A DNA stretch of 64,000 nt from Welwitschia mirabilis. Taxonomy: Eukaryota > Gnetophyta > Gnetopsida > Welwitschiales. The stretch spans positions 145,796,249 through 145,860,248 of the forward strand of contig JBOZIK010000001.1 of the NCBI GenBank assembly GCA_051453625.1, read 5' to 3'. Both the position numbers and the translations under genes were made by a program. The notes under the pieces were generated by a model. That model saw only the letters and a list, made by a program, of their open reading frames with translations. It was not told where the DNA came from and searched no databases. Shown piece by piece: positions 1 to 11,640 of the stretch. Numbering within the stretch: the stretch's first letter is position 1; each line of letters opens with the position of its first letter.

Positions 1-299
1 GCATTTATCTGTTAGTTTATCTGCAAAACAACTCAAAATACACTATCAAATACACTTAAGTTGGCGGCGCAACAATGCCCTCTTTCATCTTATGCAAATC
101 AATTATGCAATTCCTATTAAAAGTCTGATTTATATCATTACATTTTGGATTGATGCCACATACAATTATGTCTTATGTATGTAATCATAAATTCATTTTT
201 TAGATGTTATGATTAAAGACATACTGAGGTAACTAAATTCTAAGGTACAAATACATACAATAATAGTTTATTAGCTAGAACTCATATCTCTCTAGATTT

Positions 300-840
300 T
301 CATAGAACTGATTTTTTCCTCAAAGTACCTAGCACTATTCTTAAATTTGTCTCATGTTCTTCATTAGATGATGAGTATATTAGCATGTCATCAATAAAAC
401 CCATAAGAAATTCATTTAAATATGCTCTAAATATTTTATTCATAAGTAATATAATAAATACTACTAGGGCATTAATTAGAGCAAATGAAAAAACCCTAAA
501 CTAAAAGTATCCATACCTAGCTTAAAATATAGTTTTATAAATATCTTCTTTTCTAATTTTAAGTTAATGGTAGTGTTATTTTATATTAGTTTTAGAAATA
601 ACTTGGCATGTTTTATGTAATCAAATAATTATTCCATACTTGTTAAGAAAAATATATTAATCACATGATTTAACATTTGATATTTTATACAATATCTTAA
701 TCCTCCATCCTTACTTTTAATAAATATAACTAATGAACTCTAGGGAGAAATACTTAATTTAATGAAACCTCCATAATACAGCTAGCTAGATTTTTAATTC
801 TACTAACTCAATAGAAGACTTTTTTTAAGAAACTTTAAAA
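300..840 (-). pseudogene. Gypsy-type reverse transcriptase fragment
   Basis: The minus-strand translation of 382-402 reads GFIDDMLIYS, matching the gypsy RT catalytic block (F/Y-x-DD) with both aspartates kept. Just upstream in the gene (about 410-480) the translation reads LINALVVFIILLMNKIFRAY, corresponding to the family block LTNAP-x-F-x-x-LMN-x-V-F. Further upstream the rest of the palm domain can be followed in broken frames to about 830. Stop codons and frameshifts make it non-functional. A gypsy origin is much more likely than copia, because the YVDDI-type block of the other elements in this window is clearly different. Confidence 0.75.
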
Positions 841-2318
841 ATAGATTCTCCATCAAAAAATGATTTAAAGTTATCTCCTTTACCTGGTGAATGGCCTAGC
901 AACCCTTTAAGTAATAAATCCACATATTGTTGTACTATTGAAATGTCTAGTATCTTAGGTTGAGAATGTAACGAAAAAAGAAACTTCATTAAGCCTAGTA
1001 TATTTCTTCTTCTAGTTTCTTTTCTTAGCTACTTAATCTTAAATAGATTTATTCTAATTAAACTGGGTTTCATGAATAACATCAAACTATGAACTTTCTC
1101 TAATAATAGACTATTTGTGCCTTATTTTTGTATAATCAATTCATCTAAAATGTATGGCTTCCAAATTTTAAAGAACTCATATTGCCTCACCTATCAGTCT
1201 TGATCTTATTTTTATTTATAAGTTTCATCAAAATTTACTTCTTATTTATAATTAATGAAAACCTATTTTGAGATAGCTCTAAACTAATAAAATTCTTATA
1301 GGAAAATTTAATAAGGTATTTATTGTCTCCAATATTATTAATAGTTGAGTGCCTTCATCTAAAATATAAGCATATAGTTTTCTAAGATTTCTTAATGCCT
1401 CCTCCATTTCTTATTTTGTGAGAAATTTTTAACTAAGATAGGATACCCTTAGTTAAAGAATTTTGAACCTTTAATATTTTGAGCTACATCACATGAGGAA
1501 GACAGTAGTTTTAACATGTTTAAATGTCTTTCTCTTTCTTAAAATTTCTAAAAGTACATCAACTTATTCATATAAACTTTAAATTTTTCATTGTTATTAT
1601 TCTTATCTATCTTGATGCCTCCTAATAAATGGCTTTCTATTTGCTCAATTTCTTTTAAATTATTATGGAATTATTATCTTTTATTTTAATTTCTTAGCTT
1701 TAATTTAATATCTTTTACTTAATTTTCTTTCTCTAATGCTTTTAAAAGTTTTTTAGGTTAAAAAAATTAGACTTAACCTTATATCATAAATGCAACTAGT
1801 CAATAATATTATTCCTTTACTGTCTTCATTATAAAAAATTTTAATACATATCTTACTAATTCCATAAATTTATTTTCATATTATGCTACTATAATAAATT
1901 CTTATCAAACAATGTATTATTTTTTTACCTTTTTATTTCTACAACGTTTAAATATATACCTATCCTTAAAACTAACTTCAAATTCCTCCTAAGGAAATGA
2001 TATAAAAATTTATGTTGTGCCTTCTATGCTTCCTAGCCTAATGATGCATCCTTCTTTAATTTTTGTGTACCTAGGATAATTCTTTACTCTAATGAAAATA
2101 ACTTAATTTCATTTTATATATATTTCAGCTATGATTTTGCTTCTATAGCATTATTAGATCCATTAAAAACATGTGCATTTGTTTTGTTGAATTATAGATA
2201 AATTTTCTAAATGATTTTATGTAATTATTGTTATTTCTTCTTTCTTATAACTCATCTTCTATAATTATATAAAACATTTTAATACTATTATTCAACAAAT
2301 ATAAATGTTAGTACCTAT

Positions 2319-2330
2319 GCTTTGATATCA
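2319..2330 (-). other. Primer binding site of element D (tRNA-iMet type)
   Basis: On the plus strand this is gctttgatatca, the complement of the plant initiator-tRNA-Met primer site with two C-to-T changes. It lies at the expected junction between the internal region and the LTR to its right. Confidence 0.5.
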
Positions 2331-2333
2331 AAA

Positions 2334-2799
2334 TATTAGGTCTGAACACTTATCAATCTCAAACAGACATTAATTATTTAATTGTTTAATGTTACACTTA
2401 TAAGATATGAATTAATAATCACAAATTTGATAATAAAAGCATAAATAAATAAGATTAGATACATTTTTATTATTATCCTTTATATAAAATTAAATAAGTT
2501 TAGTATTAAATATATTTTTATCATCCTCCTTAATATTTATGTCAAACTCTAGTTCCAACACATAAATTTTATCATGTTTTAAAGAATTAATAAAACCTTT
2601 TAAAACATTAAAATAGATATGTAATTAATATTTCATCTCACATAAATATAAGTTAATATGTTATAACAACAATCATGGATAATTTATTACCATCATAGAA
2701 TAAAAACATAGTGTATTTCTTCTAATAGCATACATACATGTACTTAAAATAAGAAACATTCTTGTACATTATTTACATGTTCTTATTAATAAGTGATTA
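2334..2799 (-). repeat. Partial 5' LTR of gypsy element D, left of element A
   Basis: AT-rich non-coding sequence directly after the decayed primer site. It is cut off by element A at 2800 and presumably resumes at 21439. No second copy of this LTR is in the window, so its identity rests on position only. Confidence 0.4.
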
Positions 2800-4149
2800 T
2801 GTAGGATTAATAACCTCCTTGAGGGGGTGAATGGGATTTAAAACTTGATTGAATAACTTCACAAAAATATCTTCACTTGAAATGAACACTAAAAACTTAT
2901 GCAAATAAAACTAAAACTATTTTGAAAAACTAAAGAACAGAAAGCACAAAAATACTAATGAGGAAGCACACATGAGTTATAGTGGTTCAGGAAACTCCTG
3001 CTTCATTCTCAACAATTAGCTTCTACTCGAGCGTAATCCAGATCTCTATTAATCTCTTTCTAGGTATTCTAGATTCACCTGTAACCTTTACAATCAGACT
3101 TTTTTTAGGCTCAATCTCAACCTTTAGCAAGAATGTAAAGCAGTAATAATGGTGTGCTAAAATGCATAGGTTTTGTTGATCCCTAGCTCAAGAATGATAA
3201 TGCTACACTACATAAGAAGATGCTACAATTCCCAAGTGTATAATGCAACTAACTTAACCAAGTATACAATGATAAAAATAGCTCTTGTCTCTTCTTTCGT
3301 TAGGTAGAAAGAATATAAATGAGTATAACAAATGATTTCATAAAGACTCCAAAAGTGTTCTATTAATTTTTACTATTGGAAATATATAGTTAAGGTCTTT
3401 TAGAGCCTTTATAAGTGAAAAAAGACCTTTAAATAAATAAAAATATGTTTATAATAGTTAACAAAAAATCCTATTTTCATCAGGACCAGTTAACCCCTCG
3501 AAACGTTCGATCGACCCCTTCTAGTGTCATCACTGAAGTCAGTTACCCTCATGTTCTTATGATTAACTCCTGTTTCTTATGGTTCTATGTCTAATTAACC
3601 CCTTGAGGTCTAGTCAACCACTTGTCCAGTCATCCACATATTCATCTAGTTACCTCCTTGTTTAGAAAAAATTACAATATTATTTTCTGCTTTAGGTTTA
3701 ATTAACCCCATAAATGTTTAGTTGATCCCTTACTAATAAAGGGTGAACATCACTCTAGGTCTAGTTGACCTCTTAGGAATATAGTCGATCCCTTGATAAT
3801 TAGCAATGAAAATTTTATGCTCAAGTCTATTCAACCTCTCAAGAATCTGATCAACCCCTTGATGATCCGCTGTGAAGTATTAGATGCACAAGTCTAATTG
3901 ATTCCTCATGTATCTGATCGATTCCTCTAAAATTAGTTCATTTCTGTGTAAGCTTCAAGTGTGATAAACCCCTTGGAAATTAGGTCTACCACTTAAAAGG
4001 AATAAAAACTAATAAGTTCAGGTTCAAATTGTGATAAATTGTTTTAACTTCTGATCTACAATGATTAATATTTTTTGCACAAGATACAACATGTTTTACT
4101 AAACAAAAAACATCAGTTTAACATCAAATTGGGAAATAATAACTTAACA
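2800..4149 (-). repeat. 3' LTR of element A
   Basis: It begins TGTAGGATT and ends TTAACA on the plus strand, that is TG...CA in element orientation. It aligns along its length with 20171-21438 and more distantly with the LTRs of element C. Between about 3480 and 3990 it holds many degenerate copies of a TTGACCCCTT-like motif. About 1350 bp, typical of Sireviruses. Confidence 0.9.
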
Positions 4150-4161
4150 ATCTCCCTCTTT
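4150..4161 (-). other. Polypurine tract of element A
   Basis: The minus strand reads AAAGAGGGAGAT directly next to the 3' LTR, the expected start site for plus-strand DNA synthesis. A second related module lies at about 4535-4560, just past the stop of the envelope-like ORF. Confidence 0.8.
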
Positions 4162-4618
4162 GATATTGATGAAAAACTTATTCTTAGTTAAAAATATTAA
4201 ATTTGGTAGAACTCCTTCTCACGAAATGCCTATTAAATTTTACCAGAGATATTACATATTTTATATTAAATAAGACATTTTAGAGAGTTTCTAATTTGTG
4301 TTATAATTAAAATAAATTATGAGGCATGAAAATTCCAAAATTTATGTGATAGAAAAAATTTTTATTAAGAATTATTTAATAATCATAAGATATAACAAAA
4401 ACTATAGTTCATGATTAAATAGAGATTCACTAAAAATATAAGACAGAAATGATAACAAAGTGCATTTTTATGACTAAAAATTTAACATTACATTAGAAAA
4501 GTATTTAATAAGAGTAGAACAATAAACTAACTAATTCTTCCCCTTTTAACATTAATGATAAAGGATAGAATAAACACAAGCATGAAATTTTCATAAAAAT
4601 ATAAGCAAATAAATAAGA
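4162..4618 (-). other. Non-coding 3' region of element A with second polypurine module
   Basis: No coding frame. At 4535-4560 the minus strand carries a purine-rich GGGGAAGA core next to an ATCATTAATGTTAAAA-like stretch, resembling the sequence beside the real polypurine tract. Element C has the same arrangement. Confidence 0.6.
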
Positions 4619-5763
4619 TTAATCAGATTCCTTAGCTTCCTCCTTTAATTCTTCTTCAGAATTTTCGTCTACTTTCTCTTATTTGGTAGCCTTCTATCCT
4701 AAGCTTCTACCTTCCTCTAAAGTATCTATAATCTCATACCTAGTTGTGATTAAAGCTTCTTTCATATGCTTTATATTGGAGTCTATCCTCTTCAGGTATG
4801 AAAGAGCCTCCTCTAGTGAGTTTTACTTAGGAGAAGGATATTTTAAGGATTTCTTGGAACCTATAAAGATATGTATGTGAGACAACATTGCATGTCCAAT
4901 GACTGATATGGGATTAAGCATTTTATAGCTTTATGCTAAACTAGATTCTATACTAATGACAGATCTTAACAATCAACACTAAGAATGGAAGAGTCCTAGT
5001 CATATTGTACCAATATTGACTCATGAAAAGAAGATCTTCTAATTAAAAACTAGGCCAAATAAAATGTTTAATTATTTTTTTAGCTCTAATTTTTTACCTT
5101 TTTTTTATGACACTCCCACTGGAAGATCATATTCTTCAACATAATAGCAGAGACATTAATAGAATGCCAACTTCCTATCCAGTACATTAAATAGCCCTAT
5201 AGTTAGAGGTCTTATTATGATGACCTACTAAAGATAAGAAATTATATGTAAATACCAAATACAAAACCTATACTTTGGGGTAAAAAGAGAAGTAAAGAGT
5301 GTGGTTTTCTACATGTGAAACTTACCACAAAGATCCCTTGTTACCTTATCTTAGTCTTTCATGAAGTTACATGAGGTGAACACTCCTCACAGTTTTCTCT
5401 TAGAATATTAGAAATAATAGCAATGAGTTTAGTAGTAACCTTCATTTTCTTTACTAAAATCATAATTTTTAGGGTACTACTATCTGAATCAAAGGAAGCA
5501 TTACTATATAACATCCTAGTAAGAAAAGGGTAGGTAGGTTCTAAAACATCAAGAAAGTAAAAAAATCTAGATATCACAAGAGTTAAACCACATCTCAAAG
5601 CTTCTTAAGCTCCATAGTAGTAAAAACCCTCTTTTGGCATAGTGGATTCTTCACAAATTTCTCAAAAAACTTCTTTATTATCTCTTTAGGCATGCCATAG
5701 TAGAAATAGGAAGGATCTTTGTAGGCAACCTTCTTTTTCACCTTCTGAAGGGACCTTCAGCAA
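4619..5763 (-). pseudogene. Envelope-like ORF (putative plant transposon protein domain) of element A
   Basis: A broken gene between RNase H and the 3' LTR. The C-terminus is acidic, with ENSEEELKEEAKESD just before the stop at 4619-4621. The best preserved piece is 5359-5598, with YSNASFDSDSSTL and a following KKMKVTT stretch. Both match the gene at the same place in element C. Upstream (about 5600-5763) a frame with KKFFEKFVKNPLCQKR matches C again. This position and architecture are those of the extra ORF of Sireviruses, called envelope-like or 'putative plant transposon protein' in annotations. I see no transmembrane segment and cannot assign a molecular function. Confidence 0.65.
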
Positions 5764-6076
5764 TTACAACCACATGGCAAGAGCTTGAAGACAAGAAAAC
5801 CATCAGAGAAATACTAGATCTAAAGGAGACATGTGGCTAAAAGATAATGATTAGGGTTTAAGCTCCAATAGATTTTAAAAAGAAGGGTGATAAAGTAAGA
5901 TTGAATAAATAAATTAGATCCATAACTTTTTCTACTACACTATAATCCTATAGGTTTGATCAATTAGTTTGAGGTCTAGTTGACCCCTTAAGACACAAGT
6001 CATAGTACTTTAAGTCTAGGCGATTAGGTTTTTAGTCTGGTCAACCAAATTCTAGATCTAGTTAACTATCCTGTAA
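5764..6076 (-). other. Spacer between envelope-like ORF and RNase H of element A
   Basis: No coding frame. 5940-6075 contains repeated TTGACC/GGTCAA cores like those in the LTRs. Confidence 0.5.
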
Positions 6077-6922
6077 TCAATCAAAGGATGAATATATAAC
6101 CCTTAGTTCATTACAAACACAAAGAAAATTATTAAATATTAGGGGTTTAGTAAAGATATCAGTAAGTTGACGATCTATACTAGTAAAATTCATAGAAATA
6201 TTTCCTTTTTCAACTTGATCTCTAAGAAAATGATGTCTTAATTTAATATGTTTAGTTATAAAATTTTGAATAGGATTTTTAGAAATATTTATTACACTAG
6301 TATTATCATCAAAAATAGAAACTTGATCAAAAACTATACCAAAATCCTTTAGCATTTCCTTCATCCAAAGGAAATGAGCACAATACTTCCTGCTGCTACA
6401 TACTCAGCTTCTATAGTTAAAAGGAAAGTCGAGTTTTTCTTTTTACTAGTCCATCTCACTAATTATAATTCTAATAAAAAGTAATTATCACTTATGCTTT
6501 TTCTATCATTCTTACATCCAACTCAATTTACATCACTAAATCCTACAAGTTTAAAAGATGTCTCATTTGTATCATAATCCAAAATCACATATGAATTTTA
6601 AATATTATATTATTATTTTAACTGCTTGTAGGTGTAATTATTTTAGTTGGACTTAGTATCTTTCACATAAAACCAATAATAAACATAATATTGGATCTAC
6701 TTATATCTAGATATAACAAACTTACTATTATACTTCTATAAAGATTCTAATCTACTGATTTTCCATCTTCATCTAAATTGACTTTACAAGAGGTTGACAT
6801 AGGTGTATCAGTTGTTTTAGCATTTTTCAATCTAAATTATTTGATCAAATCGTTTGCATATTTAGATTGAGATAGACAAAGTTCATTCTTTAATTACTTA
6901 ATCTGTAAGCCAAGAAACAATT
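6077..6922 (-). pseudogene. RNase H and C-terminal RT part of copia element A
   Basis: The frame 6077-6364 reads the classical copia RNase H C-terminus, including MLKDFGIVF, DDNTSVINISKNP, KHIKLRHHFLRD and LTDIFTKPL. Further right, in broken frames, come the SW-T-KK and GFSD-like blocks (about 6420-6560). The extreme right end (6897-6922) encodes FLGLQI, the block that follows the RT catalytic core. At 6922/6923 the gene is cut by element B and continues at 16286. In an intact element this enzyme would remove RNA from the RNA/DNA hybrid during reverse transcription. Frameshifts and stops make it dead. Confidence 0.88.
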
Positions 6923-8208
6923 TGAAGTATGGATCAATCCTACATAGAGGTGAATAGGTTGTAATAAAATCTTCATCCACCTTGAAGACTTGTAAATAAA
7001 AAAAATACATCATCAAAAAATTACAAAATGCTTTTAATAGTGGATAGTCACCACCCTTCAGCTCTTAGACATTATGTCTCTAGCTGGCATACATGAATGT
7101 CAAAGGTTAATTTTTAGGCTTATCAAAAACCTATACAATCACTAGTGGATTTTAGGACTAATCCACAATCATTAAAAAATGGATTTAAGCAAGGTACACA
7201 AATGCACAGTTATGATCCACAAGTACAAAATGCAAAGTAAGCTCTCGATAAGCTAGATATCAAGAAGAGAGAAAATCCAAGAGAAATATGATCTCACAAT
7301 CTTTCAAGTATAGTGCATATAGAACTTGTAATAATGATAGATGAATTGTCTCTATTATCAAAAGTATTAACCTTCACTATTGATAAGAAGATATCTAAAT
7401 ATATTAGCAAAAAATATTTGTTTAAATATTAGAAGTAGAATGTTAAAAACTCATTTAGCCTTTTTCTGGTAAAATATAGAAGTATAACGATTATATTTAG
7501 AACACATTGGATTGACCTCATTAGAATCTAAATCATACTAGTATTTAGTCACTCTTCCCATTTTATTAGATCACCTTATCTTAATTCAATTTTGATAGTC
7601 TTCTAATTAGATTGCCCTTCTAGAAATATTAGGTTATCCTTACCAGATTCAATTTTGACCATGCTACTTTAAAACATTCAGTTATCCTTTAATAGATAGG
7701 GGGTCAACCTTATTGTGGTCACTCTCACTTGAAATGTTAATTGACCTCTTTATGGTTGTTTCTTATCTAGGCAGTAAGTGGTAACACTTATTTATGTATT
7801 CACTCATCCTAGCTATTAGTTAACTAAAACTAGTTAAATACAGTTCAGTCAACCTTAATCAAATTATTGGTCATCCACTGTTATTTCAGTCTGTAACTGG
7901 TTTAACAATCAATAACCTTACATGAGATACATGGTCATCAATGCTAGAATTAATCTTTATCTAATTAGAAGTTTGATCATCCTAAATTGGAATTATAGTC
8001 GCTTGGGTCTAAAGTAGTTTCATCTTACTGATAGTTCAGTCACCAGATCCTTTACTTCTAGTTACCTATATGTCACTTTAGTGTATATTCAAATAATAAG
8101 TTAGTCTCTTAAATATCTTTAAAAGTTACTATTATTGAAAAATCTTTGCAAAATAACTAACTCCATAAAAACTTGTTAATTAATTAATAATAATAGGTTC
8201 TTTCAACA
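6923..8208 (-). repeat. 3' LTR of element B
   Basis: Aligns throughout with 14998-16285, for example a shared stretch near 7040 and 15120 around TGGATAGTCACNACCCTTC. Starts TGAAGTATGGAT and ends TTTCAACA on the plus strand. About 1286 bp. It carries repeated GTCACC/TTGACC cores between about 7500 and 8060. Confidence 0.92.
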
Positions 8209-8525
8209 AACTTCCACTTCGTCATTGATTGAGAAAAACAATATTTTGAAGTGCATGCTCCCCCTTAATTAAACAAATTGGCAACCAACTTAAATTTACA
8301 TGAGTTTTACTTGAGAAACACAGGTAAAAATAGCTGACTTAAAATAGATTTTTTGGTATAAAAACACATTTTATATTAACCAAAATTTGGAATTTGAGAT
8401 ACAACTAAAAGATTAAATTTGAAATTAACTTTTACAAAATTACATTTGATAAAAACATAATTTATTCTCTCCTTTTTTGATGAAATTAGGGACAAGAGGT
8501 ACAATAAGAGAAAGAGAGAAGGAAA
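8209..8525 (-). other. Polypurine tract and 3' non-coding region of element B
   Basis: The minus strand beside the LTR reads GAAGTGGAAGTT (8209-8220), a purine-rich tract. A second module lies near 8463-8485, whose complement contains AAAAAAGGAGAG. This parallels the double modules of elements A and C. Confidence 0.55.
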
Positions 8526-9545
8526 AAGTCAATCAAAATCAAATCCTTTAGAAGACTGAGCACCCTTACTCTGAAAAGTATTAGCTACTAGAGTACCACT
8601 AGTAATGAGTATAGCCTTGATATGCCAAGTGCAAGAATCAAGGTGGCATAAAAGATGAAGGATCTTTAGAGTATGAGAGGCCTTGATCTTGGGCTTGGAA
8701 GAAGTAGCAGGCTCCTCAAAGATGTGCATCCTAGAGAGTGTGATGTGGTCAATGGAGCCCATCGGCTTCTAAACTACCTATCAAGTAAGATGTAGAATAT
8801 CGAAGTGCTGAAAAATCTAAGTAATCAAAAATGGATATGGAAGAGAGTGCCTCTTGTAAGGCTAAAGCTAGTTATCCATGCATTTGAGCATGATGCCAAG
8901 AGCATTGATGTCATGTCTCTAATCCAATAAGTAGAGTAAGAAGACTTAATAGTTGGAGAGTTCATCTCTATAATAGGCAATATGAAGTAAATTGTATAAA
9001 AGAATTAAATTTAACAAATGAACCTAGGAAGAAGTTAAGAAGCTTTGAGAGTCTTCTTCTAGGTGATGAATGTGCCACATACATGCTAAGTGGTAGCTTT
9101 TTTTTCTTCGAAAGATTTGGTCATGGGCTAATACTCTATCATTTTCCCTTAAGGTAATCCAGTGAGGGAAGCTATCAAGTCAGCATCGATGTATATCTCA
9201 TGGCCAAAGACAAATGTGATGAAGGTGAAATAAGCAGCATCAAAATGGGCATAAGAATAGAATAACCTCGTAACCAAAGGATAGCATGTATCTGAGACAT
9301 GTAGAAAGTAACTCTAGTTTACCTTCTTAAGAAGAGTCTAGACTTTTCTTAGACTGAGCAGCTACATAACAAGTCATCTCTAATGTAATGGGACTAGACT
9401 TAAAATGTTTTTCAAAGTATCTATTTACTTTGAGCTCATTCTTACAAAAGTGTAACTTAGAGGTTTGATAGTTAACTTCTTTATTCTCTTTTTAGAACTC
9501 TCTCTAGACTATTGAAATGCCATTTTAAGACTAGATATAAAGTGA
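8526..9545 (-). pseudogene. Envelope-like ORF of element B
   Basis: The frame 8529-8762 is the C-terminal end (MGSIDHITLSRMHIFEEP...). About 9146-9275 translates in one unbroken frame to VTRLFYSYAHFD, then VFGHEIYIDADLIASLTGLP. This has the layout of the same domain in element C: a Phe-Tyr block, a short loop, then a hydrophobic helix ending near an LP/IP. Its position between RNase H and the 3' LTR is the same as in A and C. The family resemblance is by pattern and location, not by close sequence identity. Function unknown; frames are broken. Confidence 0.55.
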
Positions 9546-10084
9546 AATAAGAAAAGAAAAGAGTGGACCATAGAAGCTAAGGAAAATGATAAAGATGGAA
9601 CAGAACAAATAAGGATTTGAAAAGGGCAGGTGAATTTAAAAATCCATGATGCACCACCTGAAATGTGGATGACCAATCAACATGGCCAAGTGACCCATGT
9701 AACATTTTACAATTTAAATACTAAGATTGTGGTTAACCATAAAATAAAAGCACTCAACTCTTCAAGAGGAAAATTTGACAATAAAAAGCTGAGGTAAAGT
9801 CAGTCAACCTAAAGTTAAGAATTGATTAACCTGGTTTAACTAGAAAAAGTACCTTAATGAGGTTGACCCAATATGCATGAGCAGTCAACCCATTTAAGAA
9901 AAAGTTTAATAGGTAAAATTGAGATGAAGTCAGTCAAAATGAATAAAAGTTTCAGTGGACTCAAAGTAAAGATAAAATTTAATAGATAAAAATCCAAAAG
10001 ACATATGGTCACCCCAACTTATTGAGGTGGTCTACCGAGGTTTATTTTAATATAATAATGAAAGCTTTAAATCCACTAATTAAA
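9546..10084 (-). other. Spacer between envelope-like ORF and RNase H of element B
   Basis: No coding frame. 9660-10040 is rich in short GTCAACC, GTTGACC and GATTAACC cores at irregular spacing, as in the corresponding spacers of A and C. Confidence 0.5.
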
Positions 10085-10720
10085 CTCTAATGTTCAGTTG
10101 AGACTGGGGTTTTCAGATTTTTCTTAGACATGATATCCAGAAGGTAATAAAGTATAGAAAAACGATCAGAGAATAAAGGTTTTTTAAAGATATTAGCCAA
10201 TTGATCTTGAGTACAAACACATTCAAGTACACTACCAAGTCTTGGATAAAATGATGCCTAAGATCGATGTGCTTAGTGCAAGTGTGTTGAACTAGATTAT
10301 AAGAAATTTGAATGACACTTGAGTTGTTACATAGAATAGAAACTTCAAAGATGTCTAGGCCCTAGTCTTTTAAAGTTTCTTTCATTCATAACATCTAAGT
10401 GTAGCAAGCTCCAGCAGCTATGTGCTTAGCTTCTACTATGGATAGAGATATAGAGCATTACTTCTTGCTATACTAATTTGTGAGATAATTTTTGGAAAAA
10501 AAAAAAAATCCATCACTAGTGTTGTTTCAATCATCTTTGCATCTAACCTAGTCTGCATCAATATAACTTATTAATCTTATAGAATTATTACTTGAATACC
10601 ATTAACTAAAATTAAGAGTACCTTTAAGATAGTGAAGTATCCTCTTTGTAGTAGTAAGATGAGATTCTTTTGGTTTACTTTGATATATGGCACACAAACC
10701 CATATTTAATGCTATTTCAA
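10085..10720 (-). pseudogene. RNase H of copia element B
   Basis: Broken minus-strand frames give the copia RNase H order: the EAEY/AA-G-A active-site neighbourhood near 10400-10450, the LKDLG-like block near 10370, and the HIDLRHHF-like block near 10250-10275. The C-terminal part is near 10100-10200. Followed on the left by the spacer and the envelope-like ORF, as in A and C. Several stops. Confidence 0.75.
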
Positions 10721-11640
10721 GATGACTAGCTATTAGATACAAGAGAGTTCCAATAATGCTATGATATAATTTTTAATCCACATCCTTATCTTTTTCATTA
10801 AGAGAAAGTTTGATGTTCGTGGCCATTAGAGAGTTTAAACTATTGGCATTTTTAAGTCTAAATTTTTTGATAAGATTTGAAGAGTATTTCTTCTAGTTTG
10901 TGAAAATACCATTTTTATGTTATTGTATTTGTAGACCTAAAAACATATTAACTATTCCAACCATACTCATTTAAAACTCAGAACTTATTAAGTTTATAAA
11001 ATCATTTGATAAACCTCATTAATTAACCCAAAATTAATGTCATCCACATATATTTAAATCAGAATTAAATTATCATTCACTAATTTTCTAAATAATGTTC
11101 GATTAATAGAGCCTCTAGTAAAACCATGCTAAAGTAAAAAGGAGAAAATCTTCTCATACCAGACTTAAGAAGATTGTTTTAATCCATATAAATCCTTGTA
11201 AAGTTTGTATACATATTTTGATTTATAAGGATCAGTAAAGCCTTGTGGTTATTTTACATAAAATTCCTGCTCAATGTCTTCATTTAGAAAATCACTCTTT
11301 ACATTCATCTGAATAACTTTTATTTTCTTATATTAAGCAAAAGCTAGAAACATTCTTATAAACTCTAGTCTAACAATGGGAGCAACAGTGTCATCACAAC
11401 TTACTCCTTTTATTTGAGAGTACCCTTGAGCTACAAGCCTATGTTTGATCTTGGTAATCTTATTTTTCATTTACTTTATTTTTGAAAATTCATTTTGTGC
11501 CTATGAAATTTTTTTTGGTTGGTTTATAAATAAGAAACCACACCTGATTTTTGGAGAATTGTTCAAGTTCTTCTTGCATTGCATTCATTCAACATGAATT
11601 AGATATAGCATCCTCAAAATTTCTTGGTTCCATCTAAGAT
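10721..11640 (-). pseudogene. Reverse transcriptase of copia element B
   Basis: The catalytic YVDD is intact: the complement of 11039-11050 is TAT GTG GAT GAC. Upstream in gene direction (11150-11340) are the blocks corresponding to YKLKKALYGLKQ and DVKSAFLNG, and at about 11360-11470 the VAPV/GYSQ region. Downstream (about 10880-10930) is the FLGLQI block. Frame shifts and stop codons break it at several places, so it is inactive in spite of the intact active-site box. Confidence 0.8.

Larger units (their letters stand above)
1..2333 (-). mobile_element. Ty3/gypsy retrotransposon D, internal region (remnant)
   Basis: Reading the minus strand right to left gives a decayed primer binding site (2319-2330), a gag/protease-sized stretch with no clear domain (about 840-2318) and then a reverse transcriptase (300-840). 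This is the order of a gypsy element whose 5' LTR lies to the right. No reading frame is open over any length. The element runs off the left window edge, so integrase and the 3' LTR are not seen. I see nothing assignable in 1-240 beyond weak continuation of the RT/RNase H frame. The family assignment rests mainly on the RT motifs; the gag part is inferred by position only. Confidence 0.65.

Noticed and set aside
4683-4880. Plus-strand 65-codon ORF
   Set aside because: Antisense shadow of the envelope-like ORF of element A.
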